The position numbers were made by a program, and so were the translations under genes. Shown one piece after another: positions 26,516-35,016 of a stretch of 64,000 nucleotides of DNA; within the stretch, counting starts at the first letter, position 1, and every line of letters begins with the position of its first letter. The DNA is from Klebsiella huaxiensis. Its GTDB lineage: Bacteria; Pseudomonadota; Gammaproteobacteria; Enterobacterales; Enterobacteriaceae. Below the pieces are notes generated by a model, which was not told the origin of the DNA, searched no databases, and was given only the letters and a program-made list of their open reading frames with translations. Where the stretch lies: contig NZ_CP036175.1 in assembly GCF_003261575.2 (NCBI RefSeq), forward strand, positions 806,001 to 870,000. Reading direction: 5' to 3'.

Positions 26516-27169
26516 ATGAATCAGACGCTCCTTTCTTCTTTTGGTACCGCTTTTGAACGTGTGGAACACGCTTTAAATGCACTGCGCGAAGGCCGTGGTG
26601 TGATGGTGCTTGACGATGAAGACCGTGAAAACGAAGGCGATATGATTTTCGCCGCTGAAACCATGACCGTTGAGCAGATGGCGCTGACCATTCGTCACGG
26701 CAGTGGTATTGTCTGCCTGTGCCTGACTGAAGATCGTCGCAAACAGCTCGACCTGCCAATGATGGTTGAAAACAACACCAGCGCTTACGGCACCGGTTTT
26801 ACCGTGACCATTGAAGCTGCTGAAGGTGTCACCACCGGCGTTTCTGCCGCTGACCGTGTGACTACCGTGCGTGCGGCGATTGCCGATGGCGCAAAACCTT
26901 CAGACCTGAACCGTCCTGGCCACGTCTTCCCGCTGCGTGCGCAGCCGGGCGGCGTCCTGACCCGTGGTGGTCATACTGAAGCAACTATCGATCTGGTGAC
27001 TCTGGCGGGTTTCAAACCGGCAGGCGTACTGTGCGAACTGACTAATGACGATGGCTCCATGGCCCGTGCGCCGCAGTGCATCGAGTTTGCTCAGCAACAT
27101 AATATGGCCGTAGTGACTATCGAAGATTTATCAGCTTATCGTCGTGAGCACGAACGTAAAGCTGGCTGA
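26516..27169 (+). CDS. ribB: 3,4-dihydroxy-2-butanone 4-phosphate synthase RibB
   Basis: A 217-residue protein starting MNQTLLSSFGTAFERVEHAL. The catalytic loop DDEDRENEGDMIFAAE near residues 36-51 carries the acidic metal ligands, and HTEATIDL near residue 154 the conserved histidine. It converts ribulose 5-phosphate to the four-carbon unit of riboflavin. Stand-alone RibB without a GTP cyclohydrolase II domain, as in other enterobacteria. Under the FMN riboswitch directly upstream. Confidence 0.99.
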   Translation: MNQTLLSSFGTAFERVEHALNALREGRGVMVLDDEDRENEGDMIFAAETMTVEQMALTIRHGSGIVCLCLTEDRRKQLDLPMMVENNTSAYGTGFTVTIEAAEGVTTGVSAADRVTTVRAAIADGAKPSDLNRPGHVFPLRAQPGGVLTRGGHTEATIDLVTLAGFKPAGVLCELTNDDGSMARAPQCIEFAQQHNMAVVTIEDLSAYRREHERKAG

Positions 27170-27186
27170 TCGCTGACGTCAACGCC

Positions 27187-27212
27187 AAAAAAAAGCCGGG
27201 TTATCCCGGCTT
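27187..27212. terminator. Terminator after ribB
   Basis: AAAAAAAGCCGGG, a short TTAT loop, and CCCGGCTTT form a stem with an A run before and TTTG after it. It lies 18 bases downstream of ribB and also faces the end of the decayed fimbrial genes. Confidence 0.85.
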
Positions 27213-27220
27213 TGTCGTTT

Positions 27221-27763
27221 CTAGTTGTAGTTAATTTTAAACAACACGACGGATTCGAAATGCCCGGTTTTAACATTTTAACCGGAGAATTTAGATAGCT
27301 CGGCTTGATAATCCTGTTTAACGGTGAGTAACGAGCCGGTGAAGTCAGCGTATTCGGCATACTGGTTAAAGGTGTAGAGGCTGTTTTCTGTCGGGTTGCG
27401 AATCTTCAGCTGTAGTCCATTACCTGGCAGCAGCGCGGTATCATCATTGGCCAACGCGCTTTGATAATCATGCGGCGGCATGGATTTGATTTTTACATAC
27501 AGCCGCATACGGGCAATGAACGTCCGTGAGTAGTGGGTATCTTCAGCATTTTTAGAACAGAGGCGATCCTCCCAGTTGGAGGCAATAATTTGTGCTGGCG
27601 TAAATTTCTGATAGTAGATGTTATCAACACAAGTGTTGGTATCAATGCCAACAGCGCCCTGGGTTGAATAATAATCCACTCCTGAGTAGGTCACGCCTGG
27701 CGGGTAATAAGGATCATCAGCAGATGAATAAGGGTTAACCCATACGTAGACATTCTCGCTGGT
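27221..27763 (-). pseudogene. Remnant of a YqiI-like fimbrial tip adhesin
   Basis: The reading frame aligns with the intact adhesin at 28595-29647: remnant ENVYVWVNPY matches DLYAWIKLSA, MRLYVKIKSMPP matches FRLYVKVKAIPP, and GNGLQLKIRN matches GNGLLLNVFD. About the first 85 residues are missing, the middle part after SMPPHDYQ is deleted, and a TAA at 27278-27280 interrupts the end. Reading through it gives a tail ending FKINYN, the counterpart of IKINYQ in the intact protein, closing with TAG at 27221. The 5' border is a fused junction with the chaperone remnant near 27760. Non-functional. Confidence 0.85.
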
Positions 27764-28164
27764 TTTACCATTGACATCGCTTTTATCACCTGGTTTTTTC
27801 TTCAGCGCGGCCGGACGCCAGATCATTTTGATTCGGGATTGCATGGCGATCTGCACGATTGCGTGATTATTCGCTACATCAGGAGTTGGAGGAATTTCGC
27901 GCACGTTGTAGTAAAACAGAGATTCACGATCTTTCGGTAGCGTACTGCCGCTGCCCTATTTGACGATGCGAACCTGAGTGATGGCTCCTGGTTCGAGGCG
28001 CTGCATTGTGGGGAGTACGGCAAAAAACGTATCGCTCTTGTTCCCTTTTTCATCCTCAATACACGAGTAGGCGAGGTAGGGAAGGTCTTTGCTGGCGTTC
28101 TCGCCGCTTTGCTGCTGTCATTAAAAATGACCCGTGTGCGGTCGGGGGCAATTGCTGCCTGAGT
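27764..28164 (-). pseudogene. Remnant of a fimbrial periplasmic chaperone
   Basis: Segments match the intact chaperone at 29650-30384: IAPDRTRVIFNDSSKA against VSPDRTRIIFNQSDKS, then in another frame PYLAYSCIEDEKGNKSD and VLPTMQRLEPGAITQVRI, an in-frame TAG at 27956-27958, and DRESLFYYNVREIPP followed by MQSRIKMIWRP. There is at least one frameshift after SSKAA. The signal peptide and the whole second Ig-like domain are gone; the 3' end is joined in frame to adhesin sequence near 27760. Confidence 0.85.
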
Positions 28165-28550
28165 GGTGAGAGGGTTCACGGCGATGGCGATCGGCTGATA
28201 GCTGGAGAGCATCGGTACGACGGCATAACCAAATATGTTCGTTTTGTTTGCATCCTCTTGCAGCGGAATGTCGGCAATACCATCGGTGCTGACCATCAGA
28301 CGCGGCTCCTTACTGACGCTATGGTGATGGAATGCGGCACCGTGACGAGTTGCAGTGAAAGAGCCATCCCAACTGGCAGAGGTGTAATCGCTGGCGACGT
28401 AGCTACCAGAAAGCTGGAGATCGCCAACGGGGGCTGGTGCTGATAGTCGGTGCGGAACTGCGCGCCGTTATTCAGCCTTTCGCTGGCGGCTCCAGCGGAT
28501 ACGCCCCAGGTATTACGAGGGGCGGATTTACATATTGTTTTGTAATACAC
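28165..28550 (-). pseudogene. Remnant of a fimbrial outer-membrane usher
   Basis: Only a part of the C-terminal portion survives. NTWGVSAGAASERLNNGAQF is in one frame, and after a C5 tract at 28429-28433 the homologous frame continues with SWDGSFTATRHGAAFHHHS and MVSTDGIADIPL. These match NGSFTATRHGAALHDYN and MVDADGISGVEV of the intact usher. One lost C in the homopolymer explains the shift. The end of the usher and the chaperone start are deleted, joining AIAVNP to QAAIAPDR near 28160. Confidence 0.85.
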
Positions 28551-28553
28551 ATG

Positions 28554-28574
28554 CGCCTGTAAATTGTACAGGCG
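28554..28574. terminator. Inverted repeat after the intact fimbrial adhesin
   Basis: CGCCTGTA (28554-28561) pairs with TACAGGCG (28567-28574) around AATTG, 20 bases past the adhesin stop. No long T run on the minus strand, so it may end or stabilise the operon transcript only weakly. Confidence 0.4.
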
Positions 28575-28594
28575 TGTTTAAGTCTACATAGACA

Positions 28595-29647
28595 TTACTG
28601 ATAGTTTATTTTGATAATAACGTCTTTACTAAATGGACCTTCCACCAGTTTCTTAGTGGGATGAGGGGTTAGCTCAGCCGTATAGTTATGTGTGACAGTT
28701 GATGGGGCACTTGGGATGTAGGTTGTAAAAGTCATATACTGGTTAAATAAAACCGCTGTGTTGAGCGTGTTGTCGAAAACGTTCAAGAGCAAACCGTTCC
28801 CTAGATCCAGATGCGTATCGTTATAAGGTGCATCGCTGGTATAGAAGCTGGTCGTAATATCAAACTGCTCCGTACACCCTGCAGTTTGATCCCTGACGGT
28901 AGAGATGCTAAAAGTCTTTTGAGTATCCGTATGGTTAGCAAGGTTGATGTTAGTGATGGTTTTAAAATCAACAACCTGACTTTCAGGTAAGATTTTAATT
29001 GATGCGCTGCAACTTAAATAGTGAATGTTATCTAGTCCATCAATGTAAAAACGCAAGTTTTTAGCATTTTTAGCCAGGTTTGCACCTCCTTCGCCATCAA
29101 ACTGTAGAACGTTAATTTTGCCAAAATTATAAACCGTTGTACTGTCTGGTGGGATTGCTTTGACCTTAACGTATAAACGAAAACGAGCATTAAAGGTTAT
29201 GTTTTTTTGTAGCGTTGAACCGTTACACACTGGGTCGTGGTATATACCATCGTAATACTGCTCGAATTTATCCAGGCAAGCTCCGGTATCGATTCCCTGG
29301 TCGTTCCCTTCATAATCGGCACCATTGTAGGTAACGCCAAAAGTAAAGTAGGGGTTATTCAGGACCTCGGTGCTGTTAAATGCCGAGAGTTTTATCCATG
29401 CATAGAGATCTTCCGTTTGATTTGATTTACTCCAGCCCGTTGCATTATCGCAGTAGACGGTCATAGTAATATCCGGGCTTTCCCATACCTTCTGGTTAAG
29501 TGTGATATCGCTTGGGATGGTAAATGAGGGGAGCTCGATCTTAGCTTCAGTCAGGCCCCCTTTGCTATTCTGATAGCAGTCAACTGCCCAGGAGGGTAAC
29601 GAAAACAGGCAGGTTAATAATGCTAAAAAGCTAAATAATCTTTTCAT
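28595..29647 (-). CDS. Fimbrial tip adhesin, YqiI-like
   Basis: A 350-residue secreted protein. The ATG at 29647 is five bases from AAGGGA; the adjacent ATG at 29650 overlaps the chaperone stop and is the alternative. The signal peptide ends at SWA, before VDCYQNSKGG. The N-terminal region (KVWESPDITMTVYCDNATGW) and a C-terminal pilin-like domain ending IIKINYQ resemble E. coli YqiI, the predicted two-domain adhesin of the ygiL-yqiGHI operon. Many cysteines suggest disulfide-bonded domains. It is the last gene of the fimbrial operon. Receptor unknown. Confidence 0.85.
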   Translation of the reverse strand: MKRLFSFLALLTCLFSLPSWAVDCYQNSKGGLTEAKIELPSFTIPSDITLNQKVWESPDITMTVYCDNATGWSKSNQTEDLYAWIKLSAFNSTEVLNNPYFTFGVTYNGADYEGNDQGIDTGACLDKFEQYYDGIYHDPVCNGSTLQKNITFNARFRLYVKVKAIPPDSTTVYNFGKINVLQFDGEGGANLAKNAKNLRFYIDGLDNIHYLSCSASIKILPESQVVDFKTITNINLANHTDTQKTFSISTVRDQTAGCTEQFDITTSFYTSDAPYNDTHLDLGNGLLLNVFDNTLNTAVLFNQYMTFTTYIPSAPSTVTHNYTAELTPHPTKKLVEGPFSKDVIIKINYQ

Positions 29648-29649
29648 CA

Positions 29650-30384
29650 TTATCCCTTTTTCACTGGTTCAGACTGACATATGGTCTGCACCGAGTTGCA
29701 GCTAATTTTAAACATATGCAGGCCGCCGTAATCGCCAATAAAGCCAATCTGGAAATTTGCTGGCAGGTTTTTAATTTCTTGTGACGCCTGGCCAAAGGGG
29801 TCGGCCATCATGCTTGACGTTTTTGGCAACAGCGTTTTGCCATTGGTGCCAATATAGCCAACGGTCACAAAATAGGGGGATTTATTCTTTAGCACTAATC
29901 CGCTGCCGGTGCGGCTAACATCGAATTTTCCGATCAGGCTCGACTGCCCATTTTTAACTTCTACGGCCTTTGGCCGCCAGAAAATTTTAATACGGCTCTG
30001 CATAGCGATTTGCATGACGTTTTTCTGTTCTGAGCGCGGCGGGATTTCACGAATATTGTAGTAAAACAGCGATTCTCTATCGGCGGGAAGCTGTGCCAGC
30101 GTTGGCTGAGGCATTAGACGGACCTGGACCTGTTCACCAGCTTCCAGACGCACCATCGGTGGAACGGCGGTTATATAGTTGCGGGATTTTTTATTATCCT
30201 TGTCCTCAATCCATGATTGGGCAAGGAAGGGGGCAGTTGTGCTTTGGTTGGTCAAGCGCACGGAAACGCTTTTATCCGACTGGTTAAAAATGATGCGGGT
30301 TCTGTCGGGCGACACCGCGGCATTGACCGCAAAGCTGGTGCCCAGCAGGCATAATAATCCTTTCGCAAGCGTGTTAATTTTCAT
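29650..30384 (-). CDS. Fimbrial periplasmic chaperone
   Basis: A 244-residue PapD-like chaperone. The ATG at 30384 is eight bases after AGGA; an ATG three codons earlier sits on the Shine-Dalgarno. Signal peptide through FAVNA, then AVSPDRTRIIFNQSDKSVSV, the SLFYYNIREIPP signature of the family at about residues 109-120, and SRIKIFWRP preceding domain 2. It caps pilin subunits by donor-strand complementation and delivers them to the usher. Its stop overlaps the ATG of the adhesin (TAATG), and it follows the usher by 15 bases. Confidence 0.95.
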   Translation of the reverse strand: MKINTLAKGLLCLLGTSFAVNAAVSPDRTRIIFNQSDKSVSVRLTNQSTTAPFLAQSWIEDKDNKKSRNYITAVPPMVRLEAGEQVQVRLMPQPTLAQLPADRESLFYYNIREIPPRSEQKNVMQIAMQSRIKIFWRPKAVEVKNGQSSLIGKFDVSRTGSGLVLKNKSPYFVTVGYIGTNGKTLLPKTSSMMADPFGQASQEIKNLPANFQIGFIGDYGGLHMFKISCNSVQTICQSEPVKKG

Positions 30385-30399
30385 TATCTTCATCCTGAA

Positions 30400-32928
30400 T
30401 TAATGTGCGGGTTTACACGGTAAAATAACGGCCTGACCATCGGTATTGCTGTGGTTAGGCGGTGTAATATCACAAACTTTGTCGTTCCATTTTAGCGTCA
30501 GCATGCTATTTTCCTGGACGCCGCTCAGATACACAAAGCCGTCATCGGCGACTAAACCCATATCGCGACCGGTTGCTTTATCCGTGACGGTCACGCCCAG
30601 CGGTGGGAATTGTCCATTTTCCAGCCGGATGACGCCGATAATCTGATAGCCTTTGGTGGCGCTAAGCGGCATATAACCAATGGCCCCTTCGGTCAGCGTG
30701 GTGCGGATAACCGAGTTGGTCACATCCACGCCATCAGGCAGGTTATTGTTGTTCACCATCACCGTGGCAGTTGTGTAGTTACCCACTGAAGGAACCACGG
30801 AAATGCCAAACATATTGGTCATGCTACGGTTATTATTTACTTCCACGCCGGATATGCCATCCGCATCAACCATCACGCGAGAGCTGTTGCCCGCGTTATA
30901 GTCATGAAGCGCCGCGCCGTGACGAGTCGCAGTAAATGAGCCGTTCCAGCCCGCGCTGAACGAGCGGTAATAGCTGGGTTGCACGGTGCCGTTCACGTTC
31001 AGGCGGCCATAAGGTGAATAGTGCTGGTAGTAGCCACGCATGGCCGCTTCGCCATCACCAAACTCTTTATCAGTGCCGGAAACGGACAGATTCCACGGGT
31101 TGTTGCGGTCAGAACCATCGTACCAGGTCGCCGTTTGCGTCGCTGAGTCATCGCCATAGCGCTGCAGGCTGTACATAATATTACGGTTATTTTCCAGCGG
31201 CAGGCTAATCGAGAAGTAGTATTGATTCTCTTCTTCGTCATCCCAACTCACGCGGCTCATCGCCAGAGAGGCGGAAATATTTTTAAAGTCTCCAATATCA
31301 AAATTACGGCTGATGGAGAATGAATAGTTGGTGTTTGTTTCACTGTTCCAGTAGGTATTACGTGTGACGCTTAAATACGTATTGACTGCCAGTGGTGCGA
31401 CGTACTGGTTAAAGGAGAGGACATAGCTCTCTTTTTCATTGCTGCTGGAGTCGTCACCGTTGCGTGAATTGATATATTCATTCATCGTGACGTACTCTTT
31501 ATCCGAGAAACGGTATCCAGCGAAGGTTATCTGGCTACCGGTTTCCTCAAAGCGCTTGGCGTAGTTAGCACGATAGCTGAAGCCACGCTGCTTGCCCTCA
31601 TTATCATCACGTAAATTGGCTTCTGCACGGGTGACGTCGAAGGAGAGCGAGCCAAAGCTGTTGAGGTTAAAGCCGACCCCACCGGTTGCCGCCTGATAAT
31701 CATCGGCGGTGACGATAGCGCCGCCGTACAGGGACACATCGTTCAACCAGCCCCATGAGGCTTCACCAGTCCAGAAAAGCGGGTTATTCACATCGTTATG
31801 GGTCGTTGATGTCGGTTTACCTACTGAGCTTTTATACCGAACCTGTCCCTTGCGTGTTAGAAACGGGATTGATGCTGAACTCACTTGAAACGTACTCTTA
31901 CGCCCATCTTCCTCTTCGATAGTAACGTCCAACTGCCCCTGCAGGGTGGTGCCCAGATCGCTGATAGTGAATGGTCCTGGGGAGACGGTTGTCTGATAGA
32001 GCATACGACCATTCTGCATCACGGTTACTTTGGCGTTAGTCTGAGCGATGCCGGTTATCTGCGGAGCATAGCCGCGCAAATCTGGCGGCAGCATTTGTTC
32101 ATCACTTTCCAGCGAAGCTCCGGTAAAATGAAACGTATCGTAGAGATCTGAACTTAGATCGTATTGGCCCATGGTAAATTTCGATGCCAGAGACGGAATC
32201 GGCCGAAACAGATAAGTGCGCGGCAGGCTGCTGTTGGTGCCAGTGGATTTACGCTCAACAAATGACTGATCGTATTGGTAATCGCTGCGCAAGCGCCAGG
32301 CACCAAGGTTGAACCCCAAGGTACCATATGAGTTGAAGCTCTGGTTGCTGTCGCCCTGGTTCGGAGTGTACTGGCTGGAGTAAAGGTTATAGTCCAGCAT
32401 AAGACCAGCAATACCATCGTCCCAATATTCCGGCGGAGTCCAGTTTTTAGCCTGATATTTCATCCATGCCTGGGGTACGGTTAACGTCAGCTCCATATTC
32501 GCTTTATCCAGACGAATAATCAGCTCTGGTTTATGGCTGAAATCAAGGCAACCTTGCTGATCTAATGTTTGCAGAGGTTCAATAAACGAATTGGCAAAGC
32601 CAAATTCTGTCAGACGATCTTTAGTCAAACAGAGCTGAGAACCGCTTTCGTTTTCGGCTTTAATCCACTCCAGGCTATAGACATTGGGTAGCCTATTTTT
32701 GTTGATTTTTACGTGGACCAAATAGGTGCCAACTGGAATGTATCCTTTTTTTTCAAACTGTGAGAGGTCTATATTCTGCCGGTCCTCGGCATCGATCATA
32801 TCGGTATTGAATTCAATAGCATAAAGCGGTGCGGATAGGGATGCGATAACACATGCTGAATAGAGGGTGTGCTTTATTAAAAGGGATCGTTTTTTTGGCG
32901 TTAGACCGGAGTGAATAATAGTACGCAT
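30400..32928 (-). CDS. Fimbrial outer-membrane usher
   Basis: An 842-residue FimD/PapC-type usher. It has a signal peptide, the N-terminal chaperone-binding domain (EFNTDMIDAEDRQNIDLSQF, then GTYLVHVKINK), a 24-strand barrel with a plug region, and two C-terminal domains ending PCKPAH. The start at 32928 is chosen for the GGA motif just before it and the signal sequence; an in-frame ATG 17 codons upstream is unlikely. The nearest recalled relative is YqiG of E. coli, which is broken by IS2 in K-12 but whole here. Separated from the pilin gene by a hairpin. Confidence 0.95.
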   Translation of the reverse strand: MRTIIHSGLTPKKRSLLIKHTLYSACVIASLSAPLYAIEFNTDMIDAEDRQNIDLSQFEKKGYIPVGTYLVHVKINKNRLPNVYSLEWIKAENESGSQLCLTKDRLTEFGFANSFIEPLQTLDQQGCLDFSHKPELIIRLDKANMELTLTVPQAWMKYQAKNWTPPEYWDDGIAGLMLDYNLYSSQYTPNQGDSNQSFNSYGTLGFNLGAWRLRSDYQYDQSFVERKSTGTNSSLPRTYLFRPIPSLASKFTMGQYDLSSDLYDTFHFTGASLESDEQMLPPDLRGYAPQITGIAQTNAKVTVMQNGRMLYQTTVSPGPFTISDLGTTLQGQLDVTIEEEDGRKSTFQVSSASIPFLTRKGQVRYKSSVGKPTSTTHNDVNNPLFWTGEASWGWLNDVSLYGGAIVTADDYQAATGGVGFNLNSFGSLSFDVTRAEANLRDDNEGKQRGFSYRANYAKRFEETGSQITFAGYRFSDKEYVTMNEYINSRNGDDSSSNEKESYVLSFNQYVAPLAVNTYLSVTRNTYWNSETNTNYSFSISRNFDIGDFKNISASLAMSRVSWDDEEENQYYFSISLPLENNRNIMYSLQRYGDDSATQTATWYDGSDRNNPWNLSVSGTDKEFGDGEAAMRGYYQHYSPYGRLNVNGTVQPSYYRSFSAGWNGSFTATRHGAALHDYNAGNSSRVMVDADGISGVEVNNNRSMTNMFGISVVPSVGNYTTATVMVNNNNLPDGVDVTNSVIRTTLTEGAIGYMPLSATKGYQIIGVIRLENGQFPPLGVTVTDKATGRDMGLVADDGFVYLSGVQENSMLTLKWNDKVCDITPPNHSNTDGQAVILPCKPAH

Positions 32929-32961
32929 AAAATCCGTTTCTTTTAATAAAATAGACCTGGA

Positions 32962-32985
32962 AAGCCGGTGAGTCCCCACCGGCTT
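32962..32985 (-). terminator. Hairpin between pilin and usher genes
   Basis: On the minus strand AAGCCGGTG pairs with CACCGGCTT around a short loop, 29 bases after the pilin stop. Such a structure commonly attenuates read-through or protects the upstream mRNA, giving much more pilin than usher. Confidence 0.7.
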
Positions 32986-33013
32986 GAATCGATAAAACTA
33001 ATCGATTATGTGA

Positions 33014-33589
33014 TTATTTGTAAGCCAGGACGTAGTTTGCCTGAGCGTAAACATCGCCCTCGGTAGCATTTTTACCCAAAGATTCCATGCGAGCGTGGAA
33101 GTCCAGGTTCTGAGTTGGGTTGTTGACGTCGGTAAATGTTACCGGCAGTGCTACGCCCAGGTCGAAGGTGTTATAGCCAGCGTCCAGAATACGTACGCCA
33201 ACGCCAGTCGCGCCACCGTAGTTGTTTTCTTTAGTGTTAGCCATCAGGCTGGTGTCAGTAGTATCTACGTTAGCAGAAGTGAAGGTCACATTGACTTTAT
33301 CAATAGTGGTTTTTACACCCTCAGTATCAGTGCTGGTCAGAACGCAGTCCTGCAGTTTAATAGTGAAGTCTGCAGACTGAGAATACTGGCCACCGTTCAG
33401 CACGGTATCAGCAACCTGACCCAGATCTACGTCAATCTGAGAGCTTTCCGGTGCAACAGAGCAAGGTGCAGTAATTACAGTACCAGAGAAAGTGACAATA
33501 CCGTGGCCCTGATCGTCAGCGCTTGCATTAAAAACAGTAGCAGAAAAAAGAGCAGTAGTGACAACAGCAAGCAGCGTTTTTTTAAACAT
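33014..33589 (-). CDS. Major fimbrial subunit, YgiL-like (FimA family)
   Basis: A 191-residue pilin. A 24-residue signal peptide ends at NASA, before DDQGHGIVTFSG. The paired cysteines of chaperone-usher pilins are present (ITAPCSV and LQDCVLT), and the C-terminus YAQANYVLAYK has the beta-strand and penultimate aromatic pattern recognised by the chaperone. It is the first gene of the operon, in front of usher, chaperone and adhesin. E. coli YgiL (183 residues) is recognisably similar, including GGATGVGVRILD. Confidence 0.93.
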   Translation of the reverse strand: MFKKTLLAVVTTALFSATVFNASADDQGHGIVTFSGTVITAPCSVAPESSQIDVDLGQVADTVLNGGQYSQSADFTIKLQDCVLTSTDTEGVKTTIDKVNVTFTSANVDTTDTSLMANTKENNYGGATGVGVRILDAGYNTFDLGVALPVTFTDVNNPTQNLDFHARMESLGKNATEGDVYAQANYVLAYK

Positions 33590-34050
33590 GGAATATAATC
33601 CTTTATAAAGAACTCATTTAGAACGGATATAAATAACTTTCTGGAGTTAAATATTAAAGTTTCATGAAAGCAATATTAACTCACGACGCAGAAATTATCA
33701 CGTAACCATCTGTTACACTTGTTACTTATAGTTAATTAAATTGTAAGGCGTGCTTAAAAAATTCTCTAAAATGTATGTATTTTAAGATTTTCCTTGTTTT
33801 TATAATGATTTTTTGTGTAAGTTATCGAAAAATAATCCATTTCGTGAATTTTATGATCTTTTTTTGACCGTGGGAGCTATCCTGTTTTAATATTAAAAAA
33901 TAAGTGGAAATATTATTAAATAATATATATAAATAAGTTCAATTTCCTTAGGGTTAAACAGGATATTGTTTTTTTATTTATCATTTACCATGAATTCACA
34001 TGGTGAATTGACAAGCGAAATATAATACCCCAGATATTTGGAGCATTAAT
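33590..34050. promoter_or_regulatory. AT-rich regulatory region upstream of the fimbrial operon
   Basis: 461 bases, very AT-rich, between zupT and the pilin gene, both read leftward. It must hold the fimbrial promoter and the zupT 3' end. A perfect 10-bp inverted repeat, TATCCTGTTT (33878-33887) and AAACAGGATA (33956-33965), flanks a 68-bp AT-rich stretch. A second pair, ACCATG/CATGGT, is at 33988-34004. Such DNA is a likely target for H-NS. No recombinase gene is present nearby. Confidence 0.5.
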
Positions 34051-34821
34051 TTAGCCAATCCCCATTGTTTGCAGTATAACCAGACTTAATCCCATCACTG
34101 ACATTCCGCACAATACCCCATAACTGGGATTGCTCTGAGGATCTATCTCTTTTGCCAGCGGCATGAGTTCATCAACCGAGAGCGCGATCATTATCCCGGC
34201 GACAGCGGCCATAATTGCCCCCATTACTACCGGAGATACCAGACTGCCGAGGATAAGCCAGGCCAGCAGGCCACCGAGGATTTCCGCCATACCGGAAATG
34301 CCAGCCCAGAACACGGCTTTACTTCTGGAACCGGTGGCGGCGTATACCGGACCGGCGACCGCCAGTCCTTCAGGAATATTGTGTAGCGCGACTGCTAATG
34401 CGACCCCCATACCTAACTCAAGGTTATTGCTGGCCGTCACGAAGGTGGCGATTCCCTCCGGAAAGTTATGCAGGCTGATGCCTAACGTCAGGAGCATTGC
34501 CGTACGCCGCAAATTACGCGGGCGCGAGATGCCTGGGATCATCAGGTCCTGCGGGTGGGCGTGCGGTAGCAGGCGGTCAAGAGCAAAGTAGCCCAGCAGG
34601 CCGATAATAAACATACCGTAGCCAAGCAATGGTGACATGCCTTCGGTTCTCAGCGCGGCGGGCAACATCTCCATTAGCGAGATCAGCAGCATAATCCCGG
34701 CAGCGAAACCCAGGGAAAATCCCAATAAGCGATTGGACGGCTTCTGCCCGATAACGCCGAAAATGGCACCGATAAAGGTGGCACTACCTGCTAACAGGGT
34801 CAATATAACTGGTGATGACAT
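34051..34821 (-). CDS. zupT: Zinc/divalent metal ZIP transporter ZupT
   Basis: A 256-residue inner-membrane protein with about eight transmembrane helices. The ZIP signature histidine-containing helices are seen as LHNFPEGIA near residue 120 and LHNIPEGLA near residue 149, which form the binuclear metal site. E. coli ZupT imports zinc and also iron, manganese and cobalt. The gene is divergent from ygiD, with a strong Fur-like box only 15 bases upstream of its start codon, suggesting iron-dependent repression here. Confidence 0.97.
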   Translation of the reverse strand: MSSPVILTLLAGSATFIGAIFGVIGQKPSNRLLGFSLGFAAGIMLLISLMEMLPAALRTEGMSPLLGYGMFIIGLLGYFALDRLLPHAHPQDLMIPGISRPRNLRRTAMLLTLGISLHNFPEGIATFVTASNNLELGMGVALAVALHNIPEGLAVAGPVYAATGSRSKAVFWAGISGMAEILGGLLAWLILGSLVSPVVMGAIMAAVAGIMIALSVDELMPLAKEIDPQSNPSYGVLCGMSVMGLSLVILQTMGIG

Positions 34822-34836
34822 TATTCATCTCCTTAT

Positions 34837-34855
34837 GATAATGATTATCATTAAT
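34837..34855. promoter_or_regulatory. Fur-box-like operator in front of zupT
   Basis: GATAATGATTATCATTAAT matches the 19-bp Fur consensus GATAATGATAATCATTATC at nearly all positions. It lies 15 bases before the zupT start codon, where bound Fur would block transcription or elongation. The palindrome could also act on the divergent ygiD, 160 bases away. Confidence 0.75.
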
Positions 34856-35016
34856 AATATCTGTATTAATTGCCGACCGCGAGAGGAAGAGTTAACCCTT
34901 TACCACCTCTTACATTCAAATTTTCTGACGATCATCATCATGCTTATCAGAGTTTATCCTGCAGTAAAAGCGCGTAATGTGAATACATCAAATTCATCTG
35001 AATTAAGGATATCATC

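Noticed and set aside
27278..27904. 208-codon intact protein in the fimbrial remnant
   Set aside because: It looks like one protein but joins part of a chaperone to part of an adhesin; both partners lack essential regions, so it is treated as pseudogene.
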